Notes under the pieces: generated by a model
Database searches by the model: none
What the model was told of the DNA's origin: nothing
Seen by the model: the letters and a program-made list of their open reading frames with translations, nothing else
NCBI GenBank assembly: GCA_905200265.1
Contig: CAJKJS010000019.1
Location: 1 to 12,439 of the forward strand
From: an uncultured Oscillospiraceae bacterium
GTDB lineage: Bacteria > Bacillota > Clostridia > Oscillospirales > Acutalibacteraceae
DNA: 12,439 nt
Direction of reading: 5' to 3'
Translations under genes and position numbers: made by a program
Part shown: piece after piece, positions 1 to 6,853 of the stretch
Layout of the letters: each line of letters starts with the position of its first letter
Position numbering within the stretch: the first letter of the stretch is position 1

Positions 1-27
1 TCCTGAATATGCGTGTATTTTCTTTTA

Positions 28-73
28 CTCATACAAACACCCCCTGTATAGTTACATTTTCCTACACAGGGGG
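28..73 (-). terminator. Probable intrinsic terminator at the end of the gene block
   Basis: In minus-strand RNA, CCCCCUGUGUAG (73-62) pairs over all 12 bp with CUAUACAGGGGG (51-40) around a 10-nt A-rich loop, with one G-U pair. A moderately U-rich tail, UGUUUGUAUGAG (39-28), follows. Plus-strand RNA would have an A-C mismatch at the same position, so the hairpin is best formed in RNA of the gene block above. It lies 56 nt after the isomerase stop. The plus-strand side has its own T-rich tail, so bidirectional use is possible if a convergent gene lies to the left. Confidence 0.6.
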
Positions 74-129
74 CGTTTTGTCTATTGTCTGTTTTTACTG
101 GTTCGGTTCAAAAAACCGGAGGGATTTTT

Positions 130-960
130 TTATCGCACGGAATGAACCAAATCCCACAGCCAGCGGGCCGATTCTTCCATGTCCTGCAAGCAGCGGCAGG
201 AATCAAAGTGCTCAATCGCCAGGCTACCGTCAAAGTCCGTGGTAGTGAGCAAATCTGTCAGAATCTCCCGCAGGGGGATGATCCCGGCCCCGGCCGGCGC
301 CGGATACATGGCTCTACCGGCGATCGTCACTTTGGGCTTTTCGCCGCCGCGGTCTTTGTCTCCACGATCCTTGCAGTGGATTTCATGTTTGATGTACGGC
401 TTTAGTTCCCGGTAGGCCTGCACGGCATCTTCTTCGCTATAGAGGAAGTTGCCCGTATCAAAGAAGCAGGAAAGCCCCGGCACCTGTTCCATAAACCACT
501 TGAGGCCCGCTGTGGTGGCAAATGGCGCTTCGCTGCCGTCGAAATCCTCCATACCGACCGTCACGCCTTTTTCTTTGGCATAGGTTACCATAGCTCGCAG
601 GGCTTTTACCATGTTCTGGCACATTTTTTCGCGCTGTGCCTCTTCTTCTTTTGTGATAAAGCCGGGAATCGCCAGCACTTTGTCACTGCCCAGCGAAACA
701 GCCAAATCCACAACGGCGCGGGCTTTGGCTTCGTCGGAATCATGGCCAAAGTCGCAAAAGGCCGGCATGCTGTTTATGTGCATACCCGCTTCCCGCAAAA
801 TGGCCAGATTCTCCATGGCGCCCGGTTCCTGCAGTTCTGTGTTCATCACTTCCAGCCCGGTAATGCCAAACGACACACATTTTTCCGCTGTCTCTTTCAG
901 GGTCAGCCCGCTCTGTTTAGCGGCTGTTACCACGTGATTATAAAAGACTGTTACTTTCAT
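130..960 (-). CDS. Sugar phosphate isomerase/epimerase-type TIM-barrel protein
   Basis: A 276-residue protein of the AP endonuclease 2 / xylose isomerase-like TIM-barrel superfamily, which includes IolE, IolI, tagatose epimerases and hydroxypyruvate isomerase. The usual metal-binding quartet can be placed: Glu138 (GMEDF), Asp168 (FDTGNF), His195 (HEIHCKD) and Glu250 (AIEHF). It most likely isomerises or epimerises a free or phosphorylated sugar, but the substrate is not readable from the sequence. It follows the cyclase gene by 18 nt, and its ribosome binding site is a purine-rich AAGGAAAGGA stretch. It is the last gene before the terminator-like hairpin at the left end. Confidence 0.82.
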   Translation of the reverse strand: MKVTVFYNHVVTAAKQSGLTLKETAEKCVSFGITGLEVMNTELQEPGAMENLAILREAGMHINSMPAFCDFGHDSDEAKARAVVDLAVSLGSDKVLAIPGFITKEEEAQREKMCQNMVKALRAMVTYAKEKGVTVGMEDFDGSEAPFATTAGLKWFMEQVPGLSCFFDTGNFLYSEEDAVQAYRELKPYIKHEIHCKDRGDKDRGGEKPKVTIAGRAMYPAPAGAGIIPLREILTDLLTTTDFDGSLAIEHFDSCRCLQDMEESARWLWDLVHSVR

Positions 961-978
961 ACTCCGTGTTTCCTTTCC

Positions 979-1572
979 TTATTTTGTTTCCTCGTCCTGC
1001 ATCAGGACCGCCCGCACCGGCGACGCTTCCAGCCCCTTTAATTTCAGCGGCAGGCAGCACAGGGTGTAGTGCCCATCGGGTACCCCGGTGAGATCGACGC
1101 CTTCCAGAATGACCATATTCCGGTTGAGCAGTTCCACATGGGGCGCCTGTTCATTACCTGCCGGGCCAATGGACTGGGCATCGGTGCCCACCAGAGTCAC
1201 CCCTGCTTCGCCCAACACAATGGCTGCGCTGGCATCCAGAAACGCCTGCCCATTCCCGTGAAACAAAATCATTTTTTCACAGAACGGCAGCAGGATTTCC
1301 ATTTGCTGCCCGGTCAGCACCCCCGACAACGTCACCACCGTGCATTTTCCTACAAACCGTTCCACAGGCAGTTCGTCAATCGCGGCGGCGCCATCCACAA
1401 AGTGCAGCGGGGCATCCACATGGGTGCCGCTGTGGCAGCCTGCATAAAACCCCGACAGATTACACATGGTGCCGGGTTTACTCATACGCAGTTTCGGGTC
1501 GGGATATGGTTTCGGGTCGCCGGGATATACCGGCGCGCTGAATAGATCCCGGGTGATGTCGTAGAGCTTCAT
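979..1572 (-). CDS. Cyclase-family metal-dependent hydrolase (KynB-like)
   Basis: A 197-residue protein of the cyclase family (Pfam Cyclase; includes bacterial kynurenine formamidase KynB). The diagnostic metal-binding motif HSGTHVDAPLHF is at 47-58, with H47, H51, D53 and H57 as likely ligands. YPGDP at 16-20 and GLEASPVRAVL near the C-terminus are also typical. Members hydrolyse amide or ester-like substrates or act as isomerases, and sequence alone does not give the substrate. No tryptophan-degradation genes are visible, so I do not assign kynurenine formamidase. The start at 1572 has an AGGAGGGG site that overlaps the end of the nucleosidase gene, implying co-translation of the two. Confidence 0.83.
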   Translation of the reverse strand: MKLYDITRDLFSAPVYPGDPKPYPDPKLRMSKPGTMCNLSGFYAGCHSGTHVDAPLHFVDGAAAIDELPVERFVGKCTVVTLSGVLTGQQMEILLPFCEKMILFHGNGQAFLDASAAIVLGEAGVTLVGTDAQSIGPAGNEQAPHVELLNRNMVILEGVDLTGVPDGHYTLCCLPLKLKGLEASPVRAVLMQDEETK

Positions 1573-1575
1573 GGG

Positions 1576-2292
1576 TTACCCCTCCTGTTTGGTGAGCGCC
1601 GCCAGTTTGGGCAGCGCGCTGATGAGCAGCTGAACCGATTTTTTCGAAGCCATTTGCGCAAATTGGGGGAAATCCACCTTGGCGTCGTCGTTTCCGTTAT
1701 CGGAAATGGCCCGCAGTACCACAAAGGGAACTTGTCCCAGCACGGCGGCATGGCCAATGGCGGCCCCTTCCATTTCACAGGCCATGGTTTTGGGGAAATA
1801 CTGCAAAATTCGCGCCATTTTTTCGCCCCCGGCAATAAACTGGTCCCCCGAAGCGATCAGCCCCTGCCAAACGGTGCCGTCATACACATGGCGGGCTTCT
1901 TCCATGAGCAGAGCGGTCGCTTTTTCGTCGGGTTCCATTTCCACCCGGTCAATCCCGCACACATACCCCATGGGATACCCCAGGGGCGTGATATCCATGT
2001 CATGTTCCACCACGCTACTGGCAAATACCACATCGCCAATATGCACGTCTTTGCCGATGCCACCGGCCACGCCGGAATTGATGAGTAGCTGCGGGTGGAA
2101 CAGTAGCATCATGCTTTGAGCGCAGAGCGCCGCGTTTACTTTTCCTTCGCCGCAACAGGCCACCACACAGTCGACACCGTCAATCCGGCCGCTATAAAAC
2201 GTATGCAGCCCTACTTTGGTCGTAACCGGTTCGTGCATGACTTGCAGGTACCCCTCCACTTCCATTTGCATGGCGCCAATAATTCCGATCAT
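1576..2292 (-). CDS. mtnN: 5'-methylthioadenosine/S-adenosylhomocysteine nucleosidase
   Basis: A 238-residue purine nucleoside phosphorylase-fold enzyme, close to the usual MtnN/Pfs length. It hydrolyses the N-glycosidic bond of methylthioadenosine, S-adenosylhomocysteine and probably 5'-deoxyadenosine, releasing adenine. The three residues corresponding to the E. coli catalytic set are present: Glu11 near the N-terminal GIIGAM, Glu175 in CEMEGAAIGH and Asp198 in RAISDNGND. The ATG at 2292 begins the conserved MIGIIGAM; a reading from 2370 would start inside the promoter region and was rejected. A ribosome binding site of the AAAGGA type lies upstream at somewhat long spacing. Futalosine hydrolase is a homologue, but no menaquinone genes are nearby. 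The cyclase gene follows after 3 nt. Confidence 0.9.
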   Translation of the reverse strand: MIGIIGAMQMEVEGYLQVMHEPVTTKVGLHTFYSGRIDGVDCVVACCGEGKVNAALCAQSMMLLFHPQLLINSGVAGGIGKDVHIGDVVFASSVVEHDMDITPLGYPMGYVCGIDRVEMEPDEKATALLMEEARHVYDGTVWQGLIASGDQFIAGGEKMARILQYFPKTMACEMEGAAIGHAAVLGQVPFVVLRAISDNGNDDAKVDFPQFAQMASKKSVQLLISALPKLAALTKQEG

Positions 2293-2343
2293 GCGATTTC
2301 CCCGTCCTTTCTTTCTGCCGGTTTTCCGGTTTTTGTCAAAATC

Positions 2344-2372
2344 AGTATAGCAGATTTGTCCCCACCTCACAA
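2344..2372 (-). promoter_or_regulatory. Probable sigma-A type promoter upstream of the nucleosidase gene
   Basis: On the minus strand, TTGTGA (2372-2367) and TATACT (2349-2344) are separated by exactly 17 nt. The -10 box is preceded by TGC, giving an extended -10. It lies between the hypE stop and the nucleosidase start at 2292 and would start transcription near 2337. The lower three genes could thus be expressed independently of the hydrogenase operon, with read-through from hypE also possible because no clear terminator is seen before it. Confidence 0.6.
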
Positions 2373-2385
2373 GGCGGAAAACTTG

Positions 2386-3369
2386 TTAGCAAATGCGGGG
2401 CAGCCCTTCCCCTTGCAGCACCTCCAACCGGCGCTGGCCGCCGATGGATGTGCGCAAAAATAGTGCGCCGTCCCCTTCTTCCACCTGACCAATCTGGCAG
2501 GCCGCGGCCCCTTCCCCACAAGCACGCAGGGCGTTTAGGGCCTTTTCTGCCTGCTCCTGGGGTACGATTGCCACCAGACACCCCTCGTTACCCATATACA
2601 AGGGATCAAGCCCCAAGAGCCCGCACAGGTCCCGCACGGCGGGTTTTACCGGCAGTTTTTCTTCTTCCAGCTGAAAACGGCAAGCACTTGCCCCCGCCAG
2701 TTCCCGGCATACGGTGGCAAGACCGCCCCGAGTGATATCCCGCAGGGCGTGCACATCGATTTCTGCCTGTTTTAGGGCATTTACCAGCGCCCCCAACGGC
2801 GCACAGTCGCTTTTTATCTCATTTTGTATGCCCAACCGGCTGGACAAAATGGCAGCATGGTGGTCCCCCAGCGTACCGCTGACCAGCACGGCGTCACCGG
2901 GGCGGCAGCAGGCGGCCGAAATATGGCATTCATCGGGAACGAATCCCACCCCGGCCGTATTGATATACAGTCCTCCGTCTCCGGGGATCACTTTTGTGTC
3001 CCCGGCAAGCAGCTTGACCCCGGCTTCTCTGGCTGTCTGAGCCATGGACTGAACCGCCCGCTTTAGCAGATCGGTAGAAAGCCCTTCCTGTAACAAAAAG
3101 CCACAGGTCAGGTATTTCGGTTCAGCGCCGCGCATCAACAGGTCATTGACGGTCCCGCAAATACTCAGTTTGCCAATATCGCCCCCGGGAAAAAACAGCG
3201 GGTCCACCACAAAACTGTCGGTGGTCACCGCCAAGCGCCCGGCGCCGGGCACCACAGCACTGTCTTCCATTTGAAGTAGCACCTCATTATCAAACGCCGG
3301 AGCAAAAATCGTTTCGATCAGTTCGCCCGTTAACCGGCCGCCGCTTCCGTGGGCCATGGTGATTTGCAT
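2386..3369 (-). CDS. hypE: Hydrogenase maturation protein HypE (carbamoyl dehydratase)
   Basis: HypE is an ATP-dependent enzyme of the PurM/AIR synthase fold that dehydrates the carbamoyl group received from HypF to a thiocyanate on its last residue. The 327-residue protein begins MQITMAHGSGGR, has the ATP-binding type segments DSFVVDPLFFPGGD (51-64) and LLAGDTKVIPGDGG (120-133), and ends LPRIC. The C-terminal Cys327 is therefore intact and the protein should be active. An in-frame reading from 3558 adds 63 residues overlapping hypD that match nothing in the family, so the ATG at 3369 was chosen. The stop ends the hydrogenase-related gene block. Confidence 0.94.
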   Translation of the reverse strand: MQITMAHGSGGRLTGELIETIFAPAFDNEVLLQMEDSAVVPGAGRLAVTTDSFVVDPLFFPGGDIGKLSICGTVNDLLMRGAEPKYLTCGFLLQEGLSTDLLKRAVQSMAQTAREAGVKLLAGDTKVIPGDGGLYINTAGVGFVPDECHISAACCRPGDAVLVSGTLGDHHAAILSSRLGIQNEIKSDCAPLGALVNALKQAEIDVHALRDITRGGLATVCRELAGASACRFQLEEEKLPVKPAVRDLCGLLGLDPLYMGNEGCLVAIVPQEQAEKALNALRACGEGAAACQIGQVEEGDGALFLRTSIGGQRRLEVLQGEGLPRIC

Positions 3370-3377
3370 AAAACCTG

Positions 3378-4421
3378 TCACTCCCTTTGATTGATCCAAT
3401 ACTGATGGCAGCTTCCTTCTTCCGATACCATGCACGCGCCTTTTGGGTCCAGCGGCGTGCAGGCTTTGCCGTACAGTGGGCAGTCCACCGGGCGCATCTT
3501 CCCCGTGAGCACCGCTCCGCAGCAGCACCCGGGATTCGCGGCCCGGTCTTCGCGGCACTGATCGCTGCCGGCATCAAACCTTGCAAATTCGGCCCGCAGC
3601 CGCCGCCCGGAACCGGGCACCGGTCCCAACCCGCGCCACACCGCTTCACACGGTTCAAAAAAGCGGTCAATAATCGCCTGGGTTTGAGGACTGGCGCTTT
3701 CTTCTACCGCCGCCGGGTACAGATTCATCACCTTTCCCTGTCCCAGGCTTTTTACCAGCGCATACAGCGCCACCAGCAGTTCCGGCCCCCGAAATCCTGC
3801 CACAGCAAATGGCACCTGGTATTTTTCCGCCAAGGGGCGAAAAATGTCCCATCCGGCTACGCTGCACACATGTCCCGGGGCCAGAAAGCCGTCGATGTTG
3901 GCCCCCTGCCCCAGGAGCCGGTCGACGACCGGCGGCATGGTTTTGAGCGCCGTGAGCAGTTTCACATTGTCGATTTTTTCGTCCAGTAACGCTTGCAAGA
4001 GCAACGCATACGCCGGGGTCGTGGTTTCAAATCCCACGGCAGCAAAGATAAATAATGTATCCGGTTCCTCTCGTGCCATGGAAAGCAGGTCAAACGGCGC
4101 ATAGACCATGCGCACCTGTCCGCCCTTTGCTCTGCTTTGCTGCAAATTTCCCTCACTACCGGGCACCCGCAGCATGTCGCCAAACGTCACCACACACACT
4201 CCCGGCGTACAAGCTAACTCGCACAGCCGGTCAATATAGGCGCTGGGGGTTACACATACGGGGCACCCCGGCCCCGACAACAACCGGATGGACGGCGATA
4301 GCAACGATGGCAGCCCCAACCGGGCGATAGCCGCCGTGTGGCTGCCGCAGATTTCCATCAGTGTACAGGGCGGGCCGTCGTACCGGCTCAAAAATTCGCG
4401 TACCGTACTGAGTTCCATCAT
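3378..4421 (-). CDS. hypD: Hydrogenase maturation protein HypD (Fe(CN)2CO scaffold)
   Basis: HypD is the scaffold on which, with HypC, the Fe(CN)2CO unit is built. The 347-residue protein shows the family motifs CGSHT (C25), GPGCPVC (C53, C56) and APGHVCSV. Its C-terminal cysteine-rich part (GCCCG at 298-302, C314, C321, C330, C338) includes the ligands of the structural [4Fe-4S] cluster. Length is close to the family norm. The start is an ATGATG pair; the first ATG (4421) overlaps the hypC stop and is preferred, while the second would remove one residue. The stop lies 8 nt before the hypE start. Confidence 0.95.
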   Translation of the reverse strand: MMELSTVREFLSRYDGPPCTLMEICGSHTAAIARLGLPSLLSPSIRLLSGPGCPVCVTPSAYIDRLCELACTPGVCVVTFGDMLRVPGSEGNLQQSRAKGGQVRMVYAPFDLLSMAREEPDTLFIFAAVGFETTTPAYALLLQALLDEKIDNVKLLTALKTMPPVVDRLLGQGANIDGFLAPGHVCSVAGWDIFRPLAEKYQVPFAVAGFRGPELLVALYALVKSLGQGKVMNLYPAAVEESASPQTQAIIDRFFEPCEAVWRGLGPVPGSGRRLRAEFARFDAGSDQCREDRAANPGCCCGAVLTGKMRPVDCPLYGKACTPLDPKGACMVSEEGSCHQYWINQRE

Positions 4422-4633
4422 GACAACTCCTCAGAAAGGCGCAGCAGTTCTTCGATTTCTTCGGCTTCCTGCTGTTTCATCACCTGAATGACGCACCCGG
4501 CGTGCACCAGGGCCCAATCGCCCACTTTGACCGGTACCAGCCCCACGCGGGCTGTCACCCGGTTTCCGGAAAAATCCAATTCCGCCGTGGGGCCGTTGAC
4601 GGCCAGCACACGGCCCGGTAATGCCACGCACAT
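4418..4633 (-). CDS. hypC: Hydrogenase maturation chaperone HypC
   Basis: A 71-residue protein with the N-terminal HypC/HupF signature MCVALPG. The Cys at position 2 is the residue that, in characterised HypC proteins, binds the iron centre assembled with HypD and later contacts the hydrogenase large subunit. The rest forms the small beta-barrel and ends in an acidic helix (EAEEIEELLRLSEE). The ATG follows directly on the hypF stop (TAAATG), and a GAGGAGG site lies inside the end of hypF. The hypC stop overlaps the hypD start by 4 nt (ATGA), which fits the HypC-HypD complex being made together. Confidence 0.95.
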   Translation of the reverse strand: MCVALPGRVLAVNGPTAELDFSGNRVTARVGLVPVKVGDWALVHAGCVIQVMKQQEAEEIEELLRLSEELS

Positions 4634-6853
4634 TTATGATAAACCTCCTCTATACGCTTGTCCCAAGGCAAGGCCCCCGTCCCCGGGGGGCACCTGTTCA
4701 TTGCGATACACCAAAAATCCTTCCTGTGAAAGCAGACGGGTGCAGCCATTGAGCAGCAGCTGATTTTGAAAACTGCCGCCGCCCAGCACCAGGGTACTGC
4801 ATCCAAAAAACTCACGCACCCAGCGGGCCATAAGCAAAACGCCCCGGCACAGCGCTTGGTGGAACCCCAGCGCCAGTGCTTCCGGCTTCGCTCCCTGTTC
4901 CCGCAGACGGCACAGTGTGCGGAACAGAAACACGGTATCGAGCACTGGGCCATCGGCGCCGATTCGCAGGGGCAACGGTAAGAAAACTGCTTTCCCGGTA
5001 TTTTCGGCTGCCTGTTGCAGCAAAACGGCACATTCGCCTTCGTACCGGTTCTTGTCTGCCAGCCCCAGTTCCGCCGCCACCGCGTCGAACAGACGCCCGG
5101 CGGAACTATTTTTATATACGCCTATACCGTGCTGCAAGGCGGCGCTGACAATGCCACCACCCTCGCCCAAAAGGGGCAATCCGGCAGACGCTCGGTACCC
5201 CCACCGGGGCAGGCGGGCATCCAGCGCGACCCGGTCACCGCCGGGCAGCGGAACAGATTGCAAATGGCTCACACGGCGAAAACCGCCCTCTTGGCACAAT
5301 AGAAATTCGCCGCCCCAGATGGTACCGTCATCGCCGTACCCGGTGCCGTCAAAAATTACCCCCAACACCGGCCCACGCAGCCCATGTTCGGCCATCACCG
5401 AAAGGGCGTGAGCGTGATGGTGCTGGACGGTTTGCTGCGGACGGCCTTGCTGCCGGTCGATACGGGCCGAGATATACCCCGGGTGCCGGTCGGCTATCTC
5501 TTGTTGCGGCTGGATGGAAAATAAAGCTTGCATCCGTTTAAGGGCCTTTTCGCGCACGTGCCGGCAGGCTTCTTCTTTAAGATCGCCCATATGCTGGCTC
5601 AGGTACACCCGGTGGTCTTTTGCCAGTGCCAACACATTTTTTAAATCGCCCCCCGACGCGAGCAGCGGCGGCAGCGAACCTGCCACTTCCACCGGCTGGG
5701 GCACATACCCCCGGGCCCGGCGAATCATTTGTATCTTGCCATCGGGCACCTGCACCACGCTGTCATCCAGCGGGGTTAAAATGTCCCGCCGGTGCCACAA
5801 CACGCCATCAAGCCCTTCTTTTAGCAAGGAAAGCGCCTCCCCGTCGTCGATCATCATCGGCGCCCCGGAGTGGTTTAAACTGGTCATAATCAGCGGCCCC
5901 ATGGCCCGCCCTACTAAAATCTGCACGGGGTCAGCGGGCAGCATCGCGCCGGTTTTCCGGCTCAACCCGCACACCGACGGAGCAAACCCTCGTTTGGTTT
6001 TCAGTAGGACAATGGGCCTGGCGGGCGATAATAGGCATGTTTCCTCTTCTTTTGACGTATAGCAAAACCGCCGCACACTTTGCAGCCGGGGGAACATCAC
6101 TGCAAAGGGTTTTGCTTCCCGATGTTTAAAGTGACGCAGCCGCACGGCGGTCTTTTCCCGATCGGGCCGGGCTGCCAAATGATACCCGCCGGTATTTTTG
6201 ACAGCCAACAAGCCCCCTTCCCGCAAAACCGCCACGGCGCGGGATAGCGCTTCTTCACCGCTTTGGGTGGTACCGTCCGGCCCGGTGAAGAGCAGCTGCG
6301 GCCCGCAGTGGGGGCAGGCAATGGTCTGGGCATGGCGGCGGCGGTTCCCCTTTTCTTCGTATTCCCTCTGACACGTTTCGCAAAGAGGAAACTCTGCCAT
6401 GGTAGTGCGGGCCCGGTCATAGGGCAGCGCCCGCTGGATACTGTAGCGCGGGCCACACTGCACACAGCTGATAAACGGGTGACGGAACCGGCGGTTTTTC
6501 GGGTCCAATAATTCCGCTTCGCACTGTTCGCAGGTGCCAAGATCGGGGCTCAGCCACGGCAGAACCCCGTCTCCTTCCCGGCTGGGCGTGATGGTAAACG
6601 CGTCAAAAGACAAAAGCGGTACGTTTTGCACGTCCATCCGGGTTACTTGCGCTCCGGGGCACAGGGGGACAGCATGAAGGAAGCGGCGCACCGCCGCTTC
6701 CTTCCCCGTCACTGTCAAAAAAACGGTTCCGCCATCATTGCGCACAAACCCGGTCAGCCCTTCCTGTTCCGCCAGCCGGGCCACATAAGGGCGAAATCCT
6801 ATGCCCTGTACCAACCCGGCAACGGTTGCCTGCCGGGTCACAATCGCCGTCAC
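4634..6853 (-). CDS. hypF: Carbamoyltransferase HypF, hydrogenase maturation
   Basis: HypF converts carbamoyl phosphate to carbamoyl-adenylate and transfers the carbamoyl group to the C-terminal cysteine of HypE, the source of the cyanide ligands. The 739-residue protein has the full domain set. An acylphosphatase domain has VQGIGFRP at 15-22. Two zinc-finger units have cysteines 108/111/130/133 and 158/161/180/183. A YrdC-like domain lies at about 200-385. A Kae1-like domain includes HHHAH at 478-482, FDGTGYGDDG at 501-510 and GGGSFQNQ at 691-698. The start chosen is GTG at 6853, whose bases overlap the echF stop (GTGA). It gives the usual distance to the acylphosphatase motif. No good ribosome binding site precedes it, so translational coupling to echF is likely. 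Confidence 0.93.
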   Translation of the reverse strand: MTAIVTRQATVAGLVQGIGFRPYVARLAEQEGLTGFVRNDGGTVFLTVTGKEAAVRRFLHAVPLCPGAQVTRMDVQNVPLLSFDAFTITPSREGDGVLPWLSPDLGTCEQCEAELLDPKNRRFRHPFISCVQCGPRYSIQRALPYDRARTTMAEFPLCETCQREYEEKGNRRRHAQTIACPHCGPQLLFTGPDGTTQSGEEALSRAVAVLREGGLLAVKNTGGYHLAARPDREKTAVRLRHFKHREAKPFAVMFPRLQSVRRFCYTSKEEETCLLSPARPIVLLKTKRGFAPSVCGLSRKTGAMLPADPVQILVGRAMGPLIMTSLNHSGAPMMIDDGEALSLLKEGLDGVLWHRRDILTPLDDSVVQVPDGKIQMIRRARGYVPQPVEVAGSLPPLLASGGDLKNVLALAKDHRVYLSQHMGDLKEEACRHVREKALKRMQALFSIQPQQEIADRHPGYISARIDRQQGRPQQTVQHHHAHALSVMAEHGLRGPVLGVIFDGTGYGDDGTIWGGEFLLCQEGGFRRVSHLQSVPLPGGDRVALDARLPRWGYRASAGLPLLGEGGGIVSAALQHGIGVYKNSSAGRLFDAVAAELGLADKNRYEGECAVLLQQAAENTGKAVFLPLPLRIGADGPVLDTVFLFRTLCRLREQGAKPEALALGFHQALCRGVLLMARWVREFFGCSTLVLGGGSFQNQLLLNGCTRLLSQEGFLVYRNEQVPPGDGGLALGQAYRGGLS

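Noticed and set aside
102..120. Small inverted repeat just after the isomerase gene
   Set aside because: The stem is only about 5 bp with a mismatch and has no U-tract on the minus-strand side. The hairpin at 40-73 is a much better terminator.
2318..2329. Palindrome CCGG-TTTT-CCGG in the nucleosidase leader, followed on the plus strand by a T-run
   Set aside because: The stem is only 4 bp and there is no plus-strand gene for it to terminate. On the minus strand no U-run follows it.
3370..3558. N-terminal extension of hypE by 63 residues in the same frame
   Set aside because: It overlaps the end of hypD entirely, is rich in Arg/Gly/Pro as expected of an out-of-frame shadow, and the HypE family begins at about MQITMAHGSGG.
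3387..3989. Plus-strand open frame of 200 codons opposite hypD
   Set aside because: This is the antisense shadow of hypD. Its composition (many Arg, Pro, His, Gln) and lack of a family resemblance argue against a real gene.
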